From contig PMIV01000179.1 of the NCBI GenBank assembly GCA_003158355.1, positions 1 through 10,474 of the forward strand: DNA of 10,474 nt, in the 5' to 3' direction. The notes under the pieces are model-generated. The model was not told where the DNA came from. It saw only the letters and a list, made by a program, of their open reading frames with translations, and made no database searches. Both the position numbers and the translations under genes were made by a program. This document shows positions 1 to 6,119 of this stretch, piece by piece. This DNA comes from Anaerolineaceae bacterium. Its GTDB lineage: Bacteria > Chloroflexota > Anaerolineae > Anaerolineales > Anaerolineaceae. Position 1 is the stretch's first letter. Every line of letters begins with the position of its first letter.

Positions 1-446
1 TGATTCTGTTGGCCCTGGATTATGTTTTCGGAATCCTGGGCATTTCTTTATCAGGTGCCAATGCGACATTTTCTTATGGCTTGATTTTGTCGCTTGATGC
101 ATTTGGGCTTTCTCTCTTACTTTCCTATTATCCGCCATTGGCAGAAAAATTTGCAGTAATTTCCACTCTAGCAAAAGTTCTAGCAAATGTAATCTCTGTA
201 ATTCTTATGTCCCTTTTGATGTACTTCTTTTCATGTTGGGGGTTGGTAACTATTGCGGGTATTGTGTGCGGATCAATTGGATTTATTGCCTTTATTCAAG
301 TAACAGCGACTGCGATCATTGTTAATCAGGTAACTGACTATGCCTCACCTGATTCACAAAAGGTTAAGGAATTGAAGGCGTTGATGAAGACTGCAACTTC
401 TTCAGTGCAAACCTCAGAAGATACCGCTACCACCTCAGCGGGGTGA
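1..446 (+). CDS. Multi-pass membrane protein, 5' end at window edge (possible holin/lysis-region protein)
   Basis: I do not recognise this family. The frame is open to the window edge. A TTG at 9 can start it, but the first two bases are TG, so an xTG start codon (ATG if the preceding base is A) may lie one base outside the window and give a start close to M-I-L-L-A-L. Counting from the TTG, roughly residues 24-42, 47-74 and 78-106 are strongly hydrophobic, suggesting three or more membrane helices. The last 35 or so residues are hydrophilic and rich in Ser, Thr, Lys and Glu, which fits a soluble tail. The next gene starts 4 bases after the stop, and both precede an HNH/terminase block, the place where many phage maps carry lysis genes. 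Holin is therefore possible, but no diagnostic motif is visible. Confidence 0.6.
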   Translation, partial: ILLALDYVFGILGISLSGANATFSYGLILSLDAFGLSLLLSYYPPLAEKFAVISTLAKVLANVISVILMSLLMYFFSCWGLVTIAGIVCGSIGFIAFIQVTATAIIVNQVTDYASPDSQKVKELKALMKTATSSVQTSEDTATTSAG

Positions 447-450
447 TCCA

Positions 451-738
451 ATGGATAACTGGGTGTCTCTTCTGATTCAAGTTCCTTTGGTTGGGGTATT
501 CATTTGGTATTCGCTCGAAATGAATAAGCGAATGGTCCAAAGCCAAGAGAAATTCATGGACGCCCTTGATAGACGGGACGCTGCCTTTGAGAACAGAAAC
601 AACTCTGTCATCACAGCGATAAATCATATGAATGAATCGATCTGTCTTCAACTTACTAATGTTCAAAAGCAACAAGAAGAACATGATCGATACGTCCGTG
701 ATAACACCGTGACCGCTAACAGACGAAGGTCAACTTAG
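451..738 (+). CDS. Small protein with N-terminal membrane helix and charged helical tail (holin/BhlA-like architecture)
   Basis: This 95-residue protein has one hydrophobic segment at about residues 4-21, followed by a long, highly charged and probably helical region (about 24-85) rich in Glu, Asp, Arg, Gln and Asn. The C-terminus is basic (RRRST). An N-terminal anchor plus a soluble helical or coiled-coil tail is the layout of BhlA/XhlA-type holin-associated proteins, and also of spanin-like proteins. I infer a lysis role only from that layout and from pairing with the membrane protein just upstream (4-base gap). The start is ATG 451, with a GGGGTGA stretch just upstream that could serve as ribosome binding site. 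The stop at 736-738 is followed after 2 bases by the HNH gene, so the three genes are probably co-transcribed. Family assignment is not secure. Confidence 0.6.
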   Translation: MDNWVSLLIQVPLVGVFIWYSLEMNKRMVQSQEKFMDALDRRDAAFENRNNSVITAINHMNESICLQLTNVQKQQEEHDRYVRDNTVTANRRRST

Positions 739-740
739 TC

Positions 741-1121
741 ATGCCTTCCCACGCCCTACATGTTTGCACTTATCCTGGCTGCCATACTCTTGTGAGAGAT
801 GGCAGCCGATGCGCGCTCCATGCCAGGCAAGCAGATCAGGCGCGTGGCTCATCCACTCAACGTGGGTATGGATACGCATGGCGCATGAAACGAATTGCGT
901 TTCTACTGAAACATCCTTGGTGTTCTGATCCATTTGGTGATCATCCCAATCAACAAGTCAGAGCGACGCAAGTCGATCACGTCGTACCCAAGTCAGAGGG
1001 CGGCACAGATGATGAGAGTAATCTCGATGGCAAGTGTGATCATTGCCATGATAAGAAAACCGCAATGGAAGACGGCGGCTTCGGTAATAAAAAAAAAGAT
1101 AAGGACCGGGGGTACCAATAA
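741..1121 (+). CDS. HNH endonuclease, phage packaging-associated
   Basis: This 126-residue protein is an HNH (beta-beta-alpha-metal) nuclease. An N-terminal zinc-knuckle-like part has C9-x4-C14 and C24-x2-H27. A conserved linker (RGYGYAWR, 42-48) leads to the nuclease core: C61, the D79-H80 pair with His80 as likely general base, N94, then C99-x2-C102-H103 and K105-K106. Cys61, C99 and C102 suggest a structural zinc, while D79, H80, N94 and H103 form the catalytic set. In HK97-like phages an HNH protein (gp74) sits beside the terminase genes and is needed for efficient cos cleavage with the terminase. Its position directly before terS supports the same role here. The C-terminus is lysine-rich and includes an A9 tract (1089-1097), a possible slippage point. 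Start ATG 741 lies 2 bases after the previous stop; the ribosome binding site is weak. Confidence 0.9.
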   Translation: MPSHALHVCTYPGCHTLVRDGSRCALHARQADQARGSSTQRGYGYAWRMKRIAFLLKHPWCSDPFGDHPNQQVRATQVDHVVPKSEGGTDDESNLDGKCDHCHDKKTAMEDGGFGNKKKDKDRGYQ

Positions 1122-1208
1122 AGTTTCACGCAATCAAAAGTAAACCGTGTGTGTAGCAAATGCGTGAAATATTCCCCGATCAAAACTGTAAAAACGGTAA
1201 ACAAATGA
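1122..1208. other. Non-coding HNH-terS gap with inverted and direct repeats; candidate cos/TerS-binding region
   Basis: This is the longest gap between genes in the window (87 bases). It contains a perfect interrupted inverted repeat, TTTCACGCA at 1124-1132 and TGCGTGAAA at 1161-1169, with a 28-base spacer. ATCAAAA occurs twice (1133-1139 and 1179-1185), and GTAAAC occurs twice (1140-1145 and 1197-1202). ACCGT (1144-1148) is complemented by ACGGT (1194-1198). In HK97-type maps cos lies between the HNH gene and terS, so repeats here may be terminase recognition sites. That function is inferred from position and symmetry only. No convincing sigma70 promoter pair was seen. Confidence 0.4.
1124..1169. 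repeat. Interrupted 9-bp perfect inverted repeat (TTTCACGCA / TGCGTGAAA)
   Basis: The left arm is 1124-1132 and the right arm 1161-1169, with one further G:U-compatible pair outside (1123/1170). The 28-base spacer is long for a terminator, and there is no following T run. The symmetry suits a dimeric DNA-binding protein better than transcription termination. Confidence 0.6.
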
Positions 1209-1643
1209 ATGCCTACGAAAAGCAAAACCATAGAAGTGATGAAAGAGGGCGGCGGGAAGCACTGGACCGCGAAGCAACTGGAAGCACGCGAAAAAGCGGC
1301 CGCTCAGCTAAAGCGCAAAAAGCCGAAAGGGATTTACGCTCCGGAATCACTTTCAAAAGAGGCAAAGGTCATTTGGAATCGCGTATTGAAATCGGTAGAA
1401 GGTCTCGAACTTCTCGACAACATTGATACGGAATTGCTTGAGTCGTATTGCGATGTTGTGGCAAAGAAGAGAACTTTAGCAAAAAAAAATATGGATGTTG
1501 ACGACATAAAAGCTTATCAAGCCTATGTTCGTTTACAAAAAGCATTAGCCGACTCATTGGGATTATCACCTGCATCGCGAGCAAGACTGGTAAAGAAAAA
1601 GGCCGATGAGATCGAAGACAATTTCGGTAAGGAATTTGATTAA
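1209..1643 (+). CDS. terS: Terminase small subunit, P27 family
   Basis: This 144-residue protein is the DNA-recognition subunit of the packaging motor. The N-terminus (about 12-43) is rich in Lys and Arg, including HWTAKQLEAREKAAAQLKRK, as expected for a DNA-binding segment. It is followed by PESLSKEAKVIWNRVLKSV (about 46-64) and GLELLDNIDTELLESYCDVV (about 66-85), the helical pattern typical of P27-type small terminases (Terminase_4). The C-terminal part, with YVRLQKALADSLGLSPASRARL, is also characteristic. The start is ATG 1209. An overlapping ATG at 1205 is in another frame, and Met11 (1239) is an alternative. No strong ribosome binding site precedes 1209. Its stop overlaps the terL start by one base (TAATG), implying translational coupling. 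An A9 tract lies at 1481-1489 within the coding region. Confidence 0.88.
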   Translation: MPTKSKTIEVMKEGGGKHWTAKQLEAREKAAAQLKRKKPKGIYAPESLSKEAKVIWNRVLKSVEGLELLDNIDTELLESYCDVVAKKRTLAKKNMDVDDIKAYQAYVRLQKALADSLGLSPASRARLVKKKADEIEDNFGKEFD

Positions 1644-3397
1644 TGGTAGTTGTAAAAGAAATTCATCCAGTGACAAAATATGCGCTTGAGGTAGTTAATG
1701 GTCAGAGAGTTGTGGGCCATTCTGAATACCTCGCTTGCCAGCGCCACCTGGATGATTTGAAGCGACAGGGCACAAAGGATTTCCCCTGGGTGTTTAGTGA
1801 AGAAAAGGCTAATAAGGTCTACGACTTCTTCACCTACTTGCGTCATGTGAAAGGGCCTCTCGCTGGGAAACCGATCATCCTGGAGGACTTCGAAAAATTT
1901 GACGTCGGCAGTATCTTCGGATGGGTTCACAAGGATACTGGGTTTCGACGGTTTCTAAAAGCCTATCTACAGGAAGCCCGTAAGAATGGCAAGTCAACCA
2001 TAGCCAGCGGGATAGAACTTTATTTGATGATTGGGGACGGTGAAGAGAGCCCTGAAGTTTATACAGCAGCCGTGGATCGCAACCAGGCGCAGATCATCTT
2101 CAAAGATGCCAAGAGAATGGCAGAAAAAAGCCCGGACATTCGTTCCAGGCTGGATATTCATAAATATGCGATTAGCCATAAAGTTCGCGGCGGAGAGTTA
2201 AAGGCTTTCTCTCGAGACACACAAAACAAAGATGGGTTCAACCCCAGCGGTGCTTTTCTCGATGAGTTTCATGCTCATAAAACCACTGAGATCTATGATG
2301 TGATTTGGTCAGCATGGGGTCAGCGAGCGCAAGGCTTATTCTCGATCACCACAACGGCAGGTTTCAATGCAGGGAAAAGCCCATGCTGGAATGAATATGC
2401 TTATTGTAAAAAAATTCTCAGCGGCGAGATCGTCAATGAGCGATATTTCGTGATGATTCGTGAGTTGGACCCGGATGATGATGAACACGATTCAAAGAAT
2501 TGGATCAAGGCAAATCCTTTAAAGGGTCTAACACCAGAAGGCGTCCAATTCTTACAAGAACTTCACGACGAAGTTTTTTCATCACAAAACCCATCGAAGA
2601 TTCGCAACTTTAGGATCAAACATCTGGATAGCTGGGTGTATGGAAACGAAGACAGCTATATGGGCGAGATCATGGCGAAATGGGATAACCTGGCAGTTCG
2701 GCAAGAAGGCACCCCGGATGAGAAACGGGCTGCATTCGCAGATTTGACCCGCGGGATGTTGTGTAACATTGGGTTCGACCTTTCGAGAAGCATCGATCTG
2801 ACAGCAGACGGTTTTGTCTTTGCTCTCCCTGATGGACGCGTGGCCATTTGTGCTACCGGCTTTATGCCAGAAGAAGCGCTTGATCAACACGAGAAAACCG
2901 ACAAGGTCAACTATAAGGATTTCGAGATCGATGGATGGCTGAAAAAAACCGAGGGAGCGGTCACTGATTACAGCGAAATCGAGATCCATATGAAAGATAT
3001 GGAACTCGATAACGATTGGGAAATCAGTGAGGTTGATTATGACCCCTATAACGCCACCCATTTTGCCACCGAACTGATGAAAGAAGAATATACCTGCGTT
3101 GTTGTTCGTCAGGGTTATCAAACTCTGAGTGAGCCAACAAAGCTTTTCAGAGAGCTGGTGGCCGGCGGGAAACTCGTGCATGATGGCAGCCCACTTCTGA
3201 AGTTTTGCGTTGGAAATGCGCACACAAAACCGGACCGTAATGCCAACATTATTTTAGCTAAACCCACTGAGGGAAGCACTGAACGAATCGATCTACTTGC
3301 TGCCATCATCAATGCGCTTTCCGGGTTGCCCAGATTGAAAGATGCTGTTTCATCAGACTCAACCAGTGAAATTCTGGACGATGAATGGGGTATGTGA
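1643..3397 (+). CDS. terL: Terminase large subunit (packaging ATPase and nuclease)
   Basis: This 584-residue protein is full length for the Terminase_1 family. It powers DNA translocation into the procapsid and cuts the concatemer. The ATPase domain shows a Walker A-like motif EARKNGKST (111-119, Lys117), Walker B AFLDE (204-208, Asp207 and Glu208) and the TTTAG coupling motif (236-240). The C-terminal RNase H-like nuclease domain has acidic residues at the expected places: D379 in GFDLS, D466 in VDYDP and D550 in RIDLLAA. All key residues are present, so it looks functional. Start ATG 1643 overlaps the terS stop by one base, and the stop TGA 3395-3397 overlaps the next start. A 213-codon antisense open frame within its 3' half (2582-3223) is a coding shadow. 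Confidence 0.96.
   Translation: MVVVKEIHPVTKYALEVVNGQRVVGHSEYLACQRHLDDLKRQGTKDFPWVFSEEKANKVYDFFTYLRHVKGPLAGKPIILEDFEKFDVGSIFGWVHKDTGFRRFLKAYLQEARKNGKSTIASGIELYLMIGDGEESPEVYTAAVDRNQAQIIFKDAKRMAEKSPDIRSRLDIHKYAISHKVRGGELKAFSRDTQNKDGFNPSGAFLDEFHAHKTTEIYDVIWSAWGQRAQGLFSITTTAGFNAGKSPCWNEYAYCKKILSGEIVNERYFVMIRELDPDDDEHDSKNWIKANPLKGLTPEGVQFLQELHDEVFSSQNPSKIRNFRIKHLDSWVYGNEDSYMGEIMAKWDNLAVRQEGTPDEKRAAFADLTRGMLCNIGFDLSRSIDLTADGFVFALPDGRVAICATGFMPEEALDQHEKTDKVNYKDFEIDGWLKKTEGAVTDYSEIEIHMKDMELDNDWEISEVDYDPYNATHFATELMKEEYTCVVVRQGYQTLSEPTKLFRELVAGGKLVHDGSPLLKFCVGNAHTKPDRNANIILAKPTEGSTERIDLLAAIINALSGLPRLKDAVSSDSTSEILDDEWGM
3387..3390 (+). promoter_or_regulatory. GGGG ribosome binding site deciding start 3397
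   Basis: GGGG lies 6 bases before ATG 3397 and inside the end of terL. It favours the TGATG-coupled start over the in-frame ATG at 3385, which lacks comparable spacing. Confidence 0.45.
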
Positions 3398-3603
3398 TGA
3401 AGAAATTATTCGAGAAGATCCAGAATAAAGACTATTTGATTTTACAGGTACTCGGATCCTGCGGAATAGTGGTAGCTACCTATTTATGGAGTCTCATAGC
3501 GGCTATTTACATGGCCAGTGTGATCGTGCTTATTTGGGGCATCGTTGTGGAACTTGCACGAGAAAGTAAAACGAAAGTAGCAGGTAAAGATGGCAATCGC
3601 TAA
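3397..3603 (+). CDS. Small two-helix membrane protein between terL and portal genes
   Basis: I do not recognise this family. From ATG 3397, which overlaps the terL stop as TGATG, the product is 68 residues. An in-frame ATG at 3385 would add 4. A short basic N-terminus (MKKLFEKIQNK) precedes two hydrophobic stretches at about residues 14-32 and 34-52. A polar, Lys-rich tail follows (ARESKTKVAGKDGNR). It therefore looks like a small hairpin membrane protein. It overlaps the portal start by 14 bases, so it sits translationally coupled in the core of the packaging operon, where most phages have nothing or a small unknown gene. A role in placing the portal or procapsid at the membrane, or in lysis, is speculative. 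It could also be dispensable cargo. Confidence 0.7.
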   Translation: MKKLFEKIQNKDYLILQVLGSCGIVVATYLWSLIAAIYMASVIVLIWGIVVELARESKTKVAGKDGNR

Positions 3604-4867
3604 TGCAATCCGAGAAATTCACAATGCACTGACTACAGTACCTGCAGTGGCCATTCCCACTCCAAATTACGATTCCATATCAATGGGAGGAACGCATACT
3701 AAGGCCGGTAAGCGGGTTACCCCCGAGGTTTCCAAAACTCTCTCTTCTGCTTACCGATGCGGAAACATCATCAGCGACGATATTGCAAGTATGCCTTTCC
3801 AACTATTCTATCGTATGGGAGGGACGATACAACGTATCGAACCTGATCCATTATTACGAAATATGCCTTACCTGATTGAGATCTCTCCAAATCGATGGAT
3901 GAATCCTTTCATATTCAAAAAGACATCCGTTTTGTGGATGATCTATTGGGGAAACGCTTATATTTGGTGCCCGTTAGGAAGCCGGGAATTATTCGTTTTG
4001 CCTGCAAGCAATGTATTCCCTGAGTTCGATGCCTGGGGAAATCTCTGGTACCGATTCTATTCGCCAAGCGGAAAAGAACGGCTGATACCAGATGTTGAGA
4101 TCTTGCATCTGATGATCAATTCGACTGATGGAATTAACGGGAAATCAGTGATAACTTATGCAAAAGAAACAATTGGTCGGCAACTGGGGGCACATGAAAC
4201 CCAAGATAGGATCAGCGGGAAGGGATTGAACCCGGCCGGGGCATTATATGTCAAAGGTAGTCTAAAGGGCCCGGATGAGACAGCCGGAGAAGCAAGAAAA
4301 AAGATCAAATCTGAGTTTCTGGATGCAATCAGCGGCTCTGAAAATTCCGGTGGGGTAGCAATTTTTGATGAAAAAATTGAAAAGTTTGAATCTATCACCA
4401 TGAAACCGGTGGATGCGCAGTTCCTTGAAACGATGAACTTCACTGATCTTGAAATAGCCAATTTCTTTGGTTTACCCCTATGGAAATTGAATCAGGGCAA
4501 GCAAAGTTATGAATCGAATACCCAGCAACAAATAGATTATCTGCAGACCACGCTCAACCCTTATTTGACCCAATGGGAACAGGCTGCCAGGCTGAAATGG
4601 CTGCGCACAGATGAGCAAACTTCGCAATATTTCAGGTGGATCCGAGAATCTTTACTGCAAATGGATCCCAAATCGCAGGCCGAGTATCTAAAAACGATGC
4701 TTGAAAGTGGGCAAATGACCCCGAATGAAGCGAGGCAAATCAAGGATATGAGTTCTTACAAAGAAGGCGACGGGCATTATTTTGCGGCGAATATGGCCAA
4801 TATTGGTGAGGACGGAAAATTGATTTCGGCCACCGGTATAAGAGATTTACCTAATGGAGGCAAATAA
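3590..4867 (+). CDS. Portal protein, HK97 family
   Basis: This 425-residue protein forms the dodecameric ring at one capsid vertex through which TerL pumps DNA and to which the tail joins. Its length is normal for HK97-type portals (Phage_portal, about 400-450). Recognisable stretches are SAYRCGNIISDDIASMPFQL (53-72), with the conserved small-residue helix, then DVEILHLMINSTDGINGKSV (168-187), and IANFFGLPLWKL (289-300), matching the typical 'Ia..fgvP..ll' region. Residues 315-345 (IDYLQTTLNPYLTQWEQAARLKWL) correspond to the helix after it. The C-terminus is Gly/Asn-rich and likely flexible. Start ATG 3590 has an AGG-type site upstream and overlaps the preceding gene by 14 bases. The stop overlaps the protease start by one base (TAATG). 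Confidence 0.94.
   Translation: MAIANAIREIHNALTTVPAVAIPTPNYDSISMGGTHTKAGKRVTPEVSKTLSSAYRCGNIISDDIASMPFQLFYRMGGTIQRIEPDPLLRNMPYLIEISPNRWMNPFIFKKTSVLWMIYWGNAYIWCPLGSRELFVLPASNVFPEFDAWGNLWYRFYSPSGKERLIPDVEILHLMINSTDGINGKSVITYAKETIGRQLGAHETQDRISGKGLNPAGALYVKGSLKGPDETAGEARKKIKSEFLDAISGSENSGGVAIFDEKIEKFESITMKPVDAQFLETMNFTDLEIANFFGLPLWKLNQGKQSYESNTQQQIDYLQTTLNPYLTQWEQAARLKWLRTDEQTSQYFRWIRESLLQMDPKSQAEYLKTMLESGQMTPNEARQIKDMSSYKEGDGHYFAANMANIGEDGKLISATGIRDLPNGGK
4856..4860 (+). promoter_or_regulatory. GGAGG ribosome binding site for the protease gene
   Basis: GGAGG ends 6 bases before ATG 4867 and lies within the last codons of the portal gene. It supports this start and independent ribosome loading. 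Confidence 0.7.
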
Positions 4868-5697
4868 TGAAAAATCAACCTTTACATGTAATTCAAGGGG
4901 TAATGAAACCCTATGAAGCTTTCTGGAACGTCGTCAATAAAGCCAACAGTGAAAGCGGCGAAACAGAAATAGAGCTTTTTGGCCCAATCTCTGAATATTT
5001 ATGGATTGGGGATGAAATTACTCCAAAGAAATTCAAAAATGACCTTTATGAAAATGGCGCCGGGGGGCCTGTCCGGATAAAAGTCAATTCTCCAGGGGGA
5101 GAAGTAGTGGCCGCGAATGTCATACGATCCATCTTGCAGGATTACCCGGGAAGGGTGACAGCAGATATCGTTGGCATGGCCGCCAGCGCAGCGACAATCG
5201 TTATAACCGGAGCCGACCAAGTCATCATGCGAGAAGGTGCCCTTTTTATGACACATAACCCAACTTTGGTAGCTATGGGCTATGCCACCGATCTTCGCAA
5301 GGCAGCCGATCTTCTCGACGAAGTAAAAGAAGGTATTTTAAATGTTTATGTCTCGAAAACGGCCAAGGATCGGAGTATTTTATCCGATCTTATGGATAAA
5401 GAAACCTGGCTATCGGCCTCTGAAGCGAAGGATTATGGCTTTGTGGATGAAGTTATCAGTGGAAAGTCTGTCAAGAACCTCAGGATCCCTGCCAATTTCG
5501 TGCCTGGATTCAAAGCCTGTCTCGATAGTTATACCCCTCTACCGGTCAATGTGATGAATCTAATGAAGTCAATCTCGGTAGAAAATGAAGCTTTGTCAAC
5601 GAATGTACCACCGGTCGAGCAAACCAGTGAGCTGCCGGTGGATGCAAACGCACTTGAGATCAAGCGTCTCGGTGATTTTCTGGATATTTTTTCTTAG
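4867..5697 (+). CDS. Head maturation protease, ClpP-like (S14) with C-terminal extension
   Basis: This 276-residue protein is the prohead protease that trims capsid assembly proteins during maturation. It has the ClpP fold signature: IKVNSPGGEVVAANVI (71-86, oxyanion-loop glycines), GMAASAATIV (103-112, nucleophile Ser107), MTHNP (128-132, His130), and MDKETWLSASEAKDYGFVDE (176-195), where Asp177 is the probable third triad residue. The ClpP-like part ends near residue 198. The remaining 78 or so residues are unlike ClpP and of low complexity; in some phages such a tail acts as a scaffold domain. It sits between the portal and capsid genes, the standard place. A conserved opening (ELFGPISEYLWIGDEITPKK) resembles other phage S14 proteases. 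The triad is intact. Confidence 0.93.
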   Translation: MKNQPLHVIQGVMKPYEAFWNVVNKANSESGETEIELFGPISEYLWIGDEITPKKFKNDLYENGAGGPVRIKVNSPGGEVVAANVIRSILQDYPGRVTADIVGMAASAATIVITGADQVIMREGALFMTHNPTLVAMGYATDLRKAADLLDEVKEGILNVYVSKTAKDRSILSDLMDKETWLSASEAKDYGFVDEVISGKSVKNLRIPANFVPGFKACLDSYTPLPVNVMNLMKSISVENEALSTNVPPVEQTSELPVDANALEIKRLGDFLDIFS

Positions 5698-5704
5698 AAG
5701 GAGG
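5698..5704 (+). promoter_or_regulatory. AAGGAGG ribosome binding site for the coiled-coil protein gene
   Basis: A near-consensus Shine-Dalgarno, 5 bases before ATG 5710 and starting right after the protease stop. It predicts strong translation, fitting a protein needed in many copies, such as a scaffold. Confidence 0.75.
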
Positions 5705-5709
5705 AAGAC

Positions 5710-6084
5710 ATGTACGAATTGCTCAAACCTGTGTACGACGACCTGCAAAAGGCCGAGCAAGAGAAGCAACTCATTTTGCAAGAAATGAAGACTGCTTTCA
5801 ATGATGGTACCGATGAAGGGAAGCAGAAGGCCATTGATCTGCGACAGAAACTGGACGAGGCGCAGGTAAAAGTGGATCAATTGAATGCCACTTATCAATC
5901 CATTTTGAATGCTTCGAAGCCTTCAAGCAGCCCTGCGGCAGATTTTTTGCCGACACCTGGTACCGATGAAGCTCTCAATGATGGCAATCAAGCCAAGAGC
6001 GAAATGACGCGGGCTGCTTACGACGCGTTGGAACCTGCCGAAAAGATGAAATTCGTCAAATCCGGTGGGAAAATCTCCGACTAA
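5710..6084 (+). CDS. Coiled-coil protein, probable capsid scaffold
   Basis: This 124-residue protein has a long charged helix at about residues 1-68, rich in Lys, Glu, Gln, Leu and Ala with heptad-like spacing (DDLQKAEQEKQLILQEM, then LRQKLDEAQVKVDQLN). It then has a Ser/Pro-rich linker (KPSSSPAADFLPTPG, 69-83) and a short C-terminal motif (MTRAAYDALEPAEKMKFVKS, about 98-117). A helical rod, a flexible linker and a small basic C-terminal helix is the layout of phage scaffolding proteins, whose C-terminus binds coat. It lies between protease and major capsid genes, has a strong ribosome binding site, and could be the protease's substrate. No sequence family is recognised with certainty. An alternative is a head-morphogenesis protein of another kind. 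Confidence 0.72.
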   Translation: MYELLKPVYDDLQKAEQEKQLILQEMKTAFNDGTDEGKQKAIDLRQKLDEAQVKVDQLNATYQSILNASKPSSSPAADFLPTPGTDEALNDGNQAKSEMTRAAYDALEPAEKMKFVKSGGKISD

Positions 6085-6092
6085 AGGTCGGA
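6076..6092 (+). promoter_or_regulatory. Small hairpin spanning the stop codon before the capsid gene
   Basis: TCCGAC (6076-6081) pairs perfectly with GTCGGA (6087-6092) around a 5-base loop that contains the TAA stop. An A run, not a T run, follows on the + strand, so it is not a normal intrinsic terminator. It may tune mRNA stability or coupling just ahead of the capsid ribosome binding site. It is short and may be chance. Confidence 0.3.
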
Positions 6093-6108
6093 AAAAATTA
6101 CTGGTAGT

Positions 6109-6113
6109 GGAGG
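6109..6113 (+). promoter_or_regulatory. GGAGG ribosome binding site for the major capsid gene
   Basis: GGAGG lies 6 bases before ATG 6120. It is the strong site expected for the most abundant structural protein and fixes the start. Confidence 0.75.
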
Positions 6114-6119
6114 TAGGAA

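Noticed and set aside
1160..1426. Open frame of 88 codons overlapping the terS start
   Set aside because: It runs in another frame over the Lys/Arg-rich start of terS. Its translation is an Arg/Glu/Ser jumble with no family resemblance, and terS clearly encodes a P27-like protein there.
2582..3223. Antisense open frame of 213 codons inside terL
   Set aside because: It is the longest antisense frame, but it lies wholly within the nuclease domain of terL, has no ribosome binding site or promoter that I can see, and its product resembles no known protein. It is a coding shadow.
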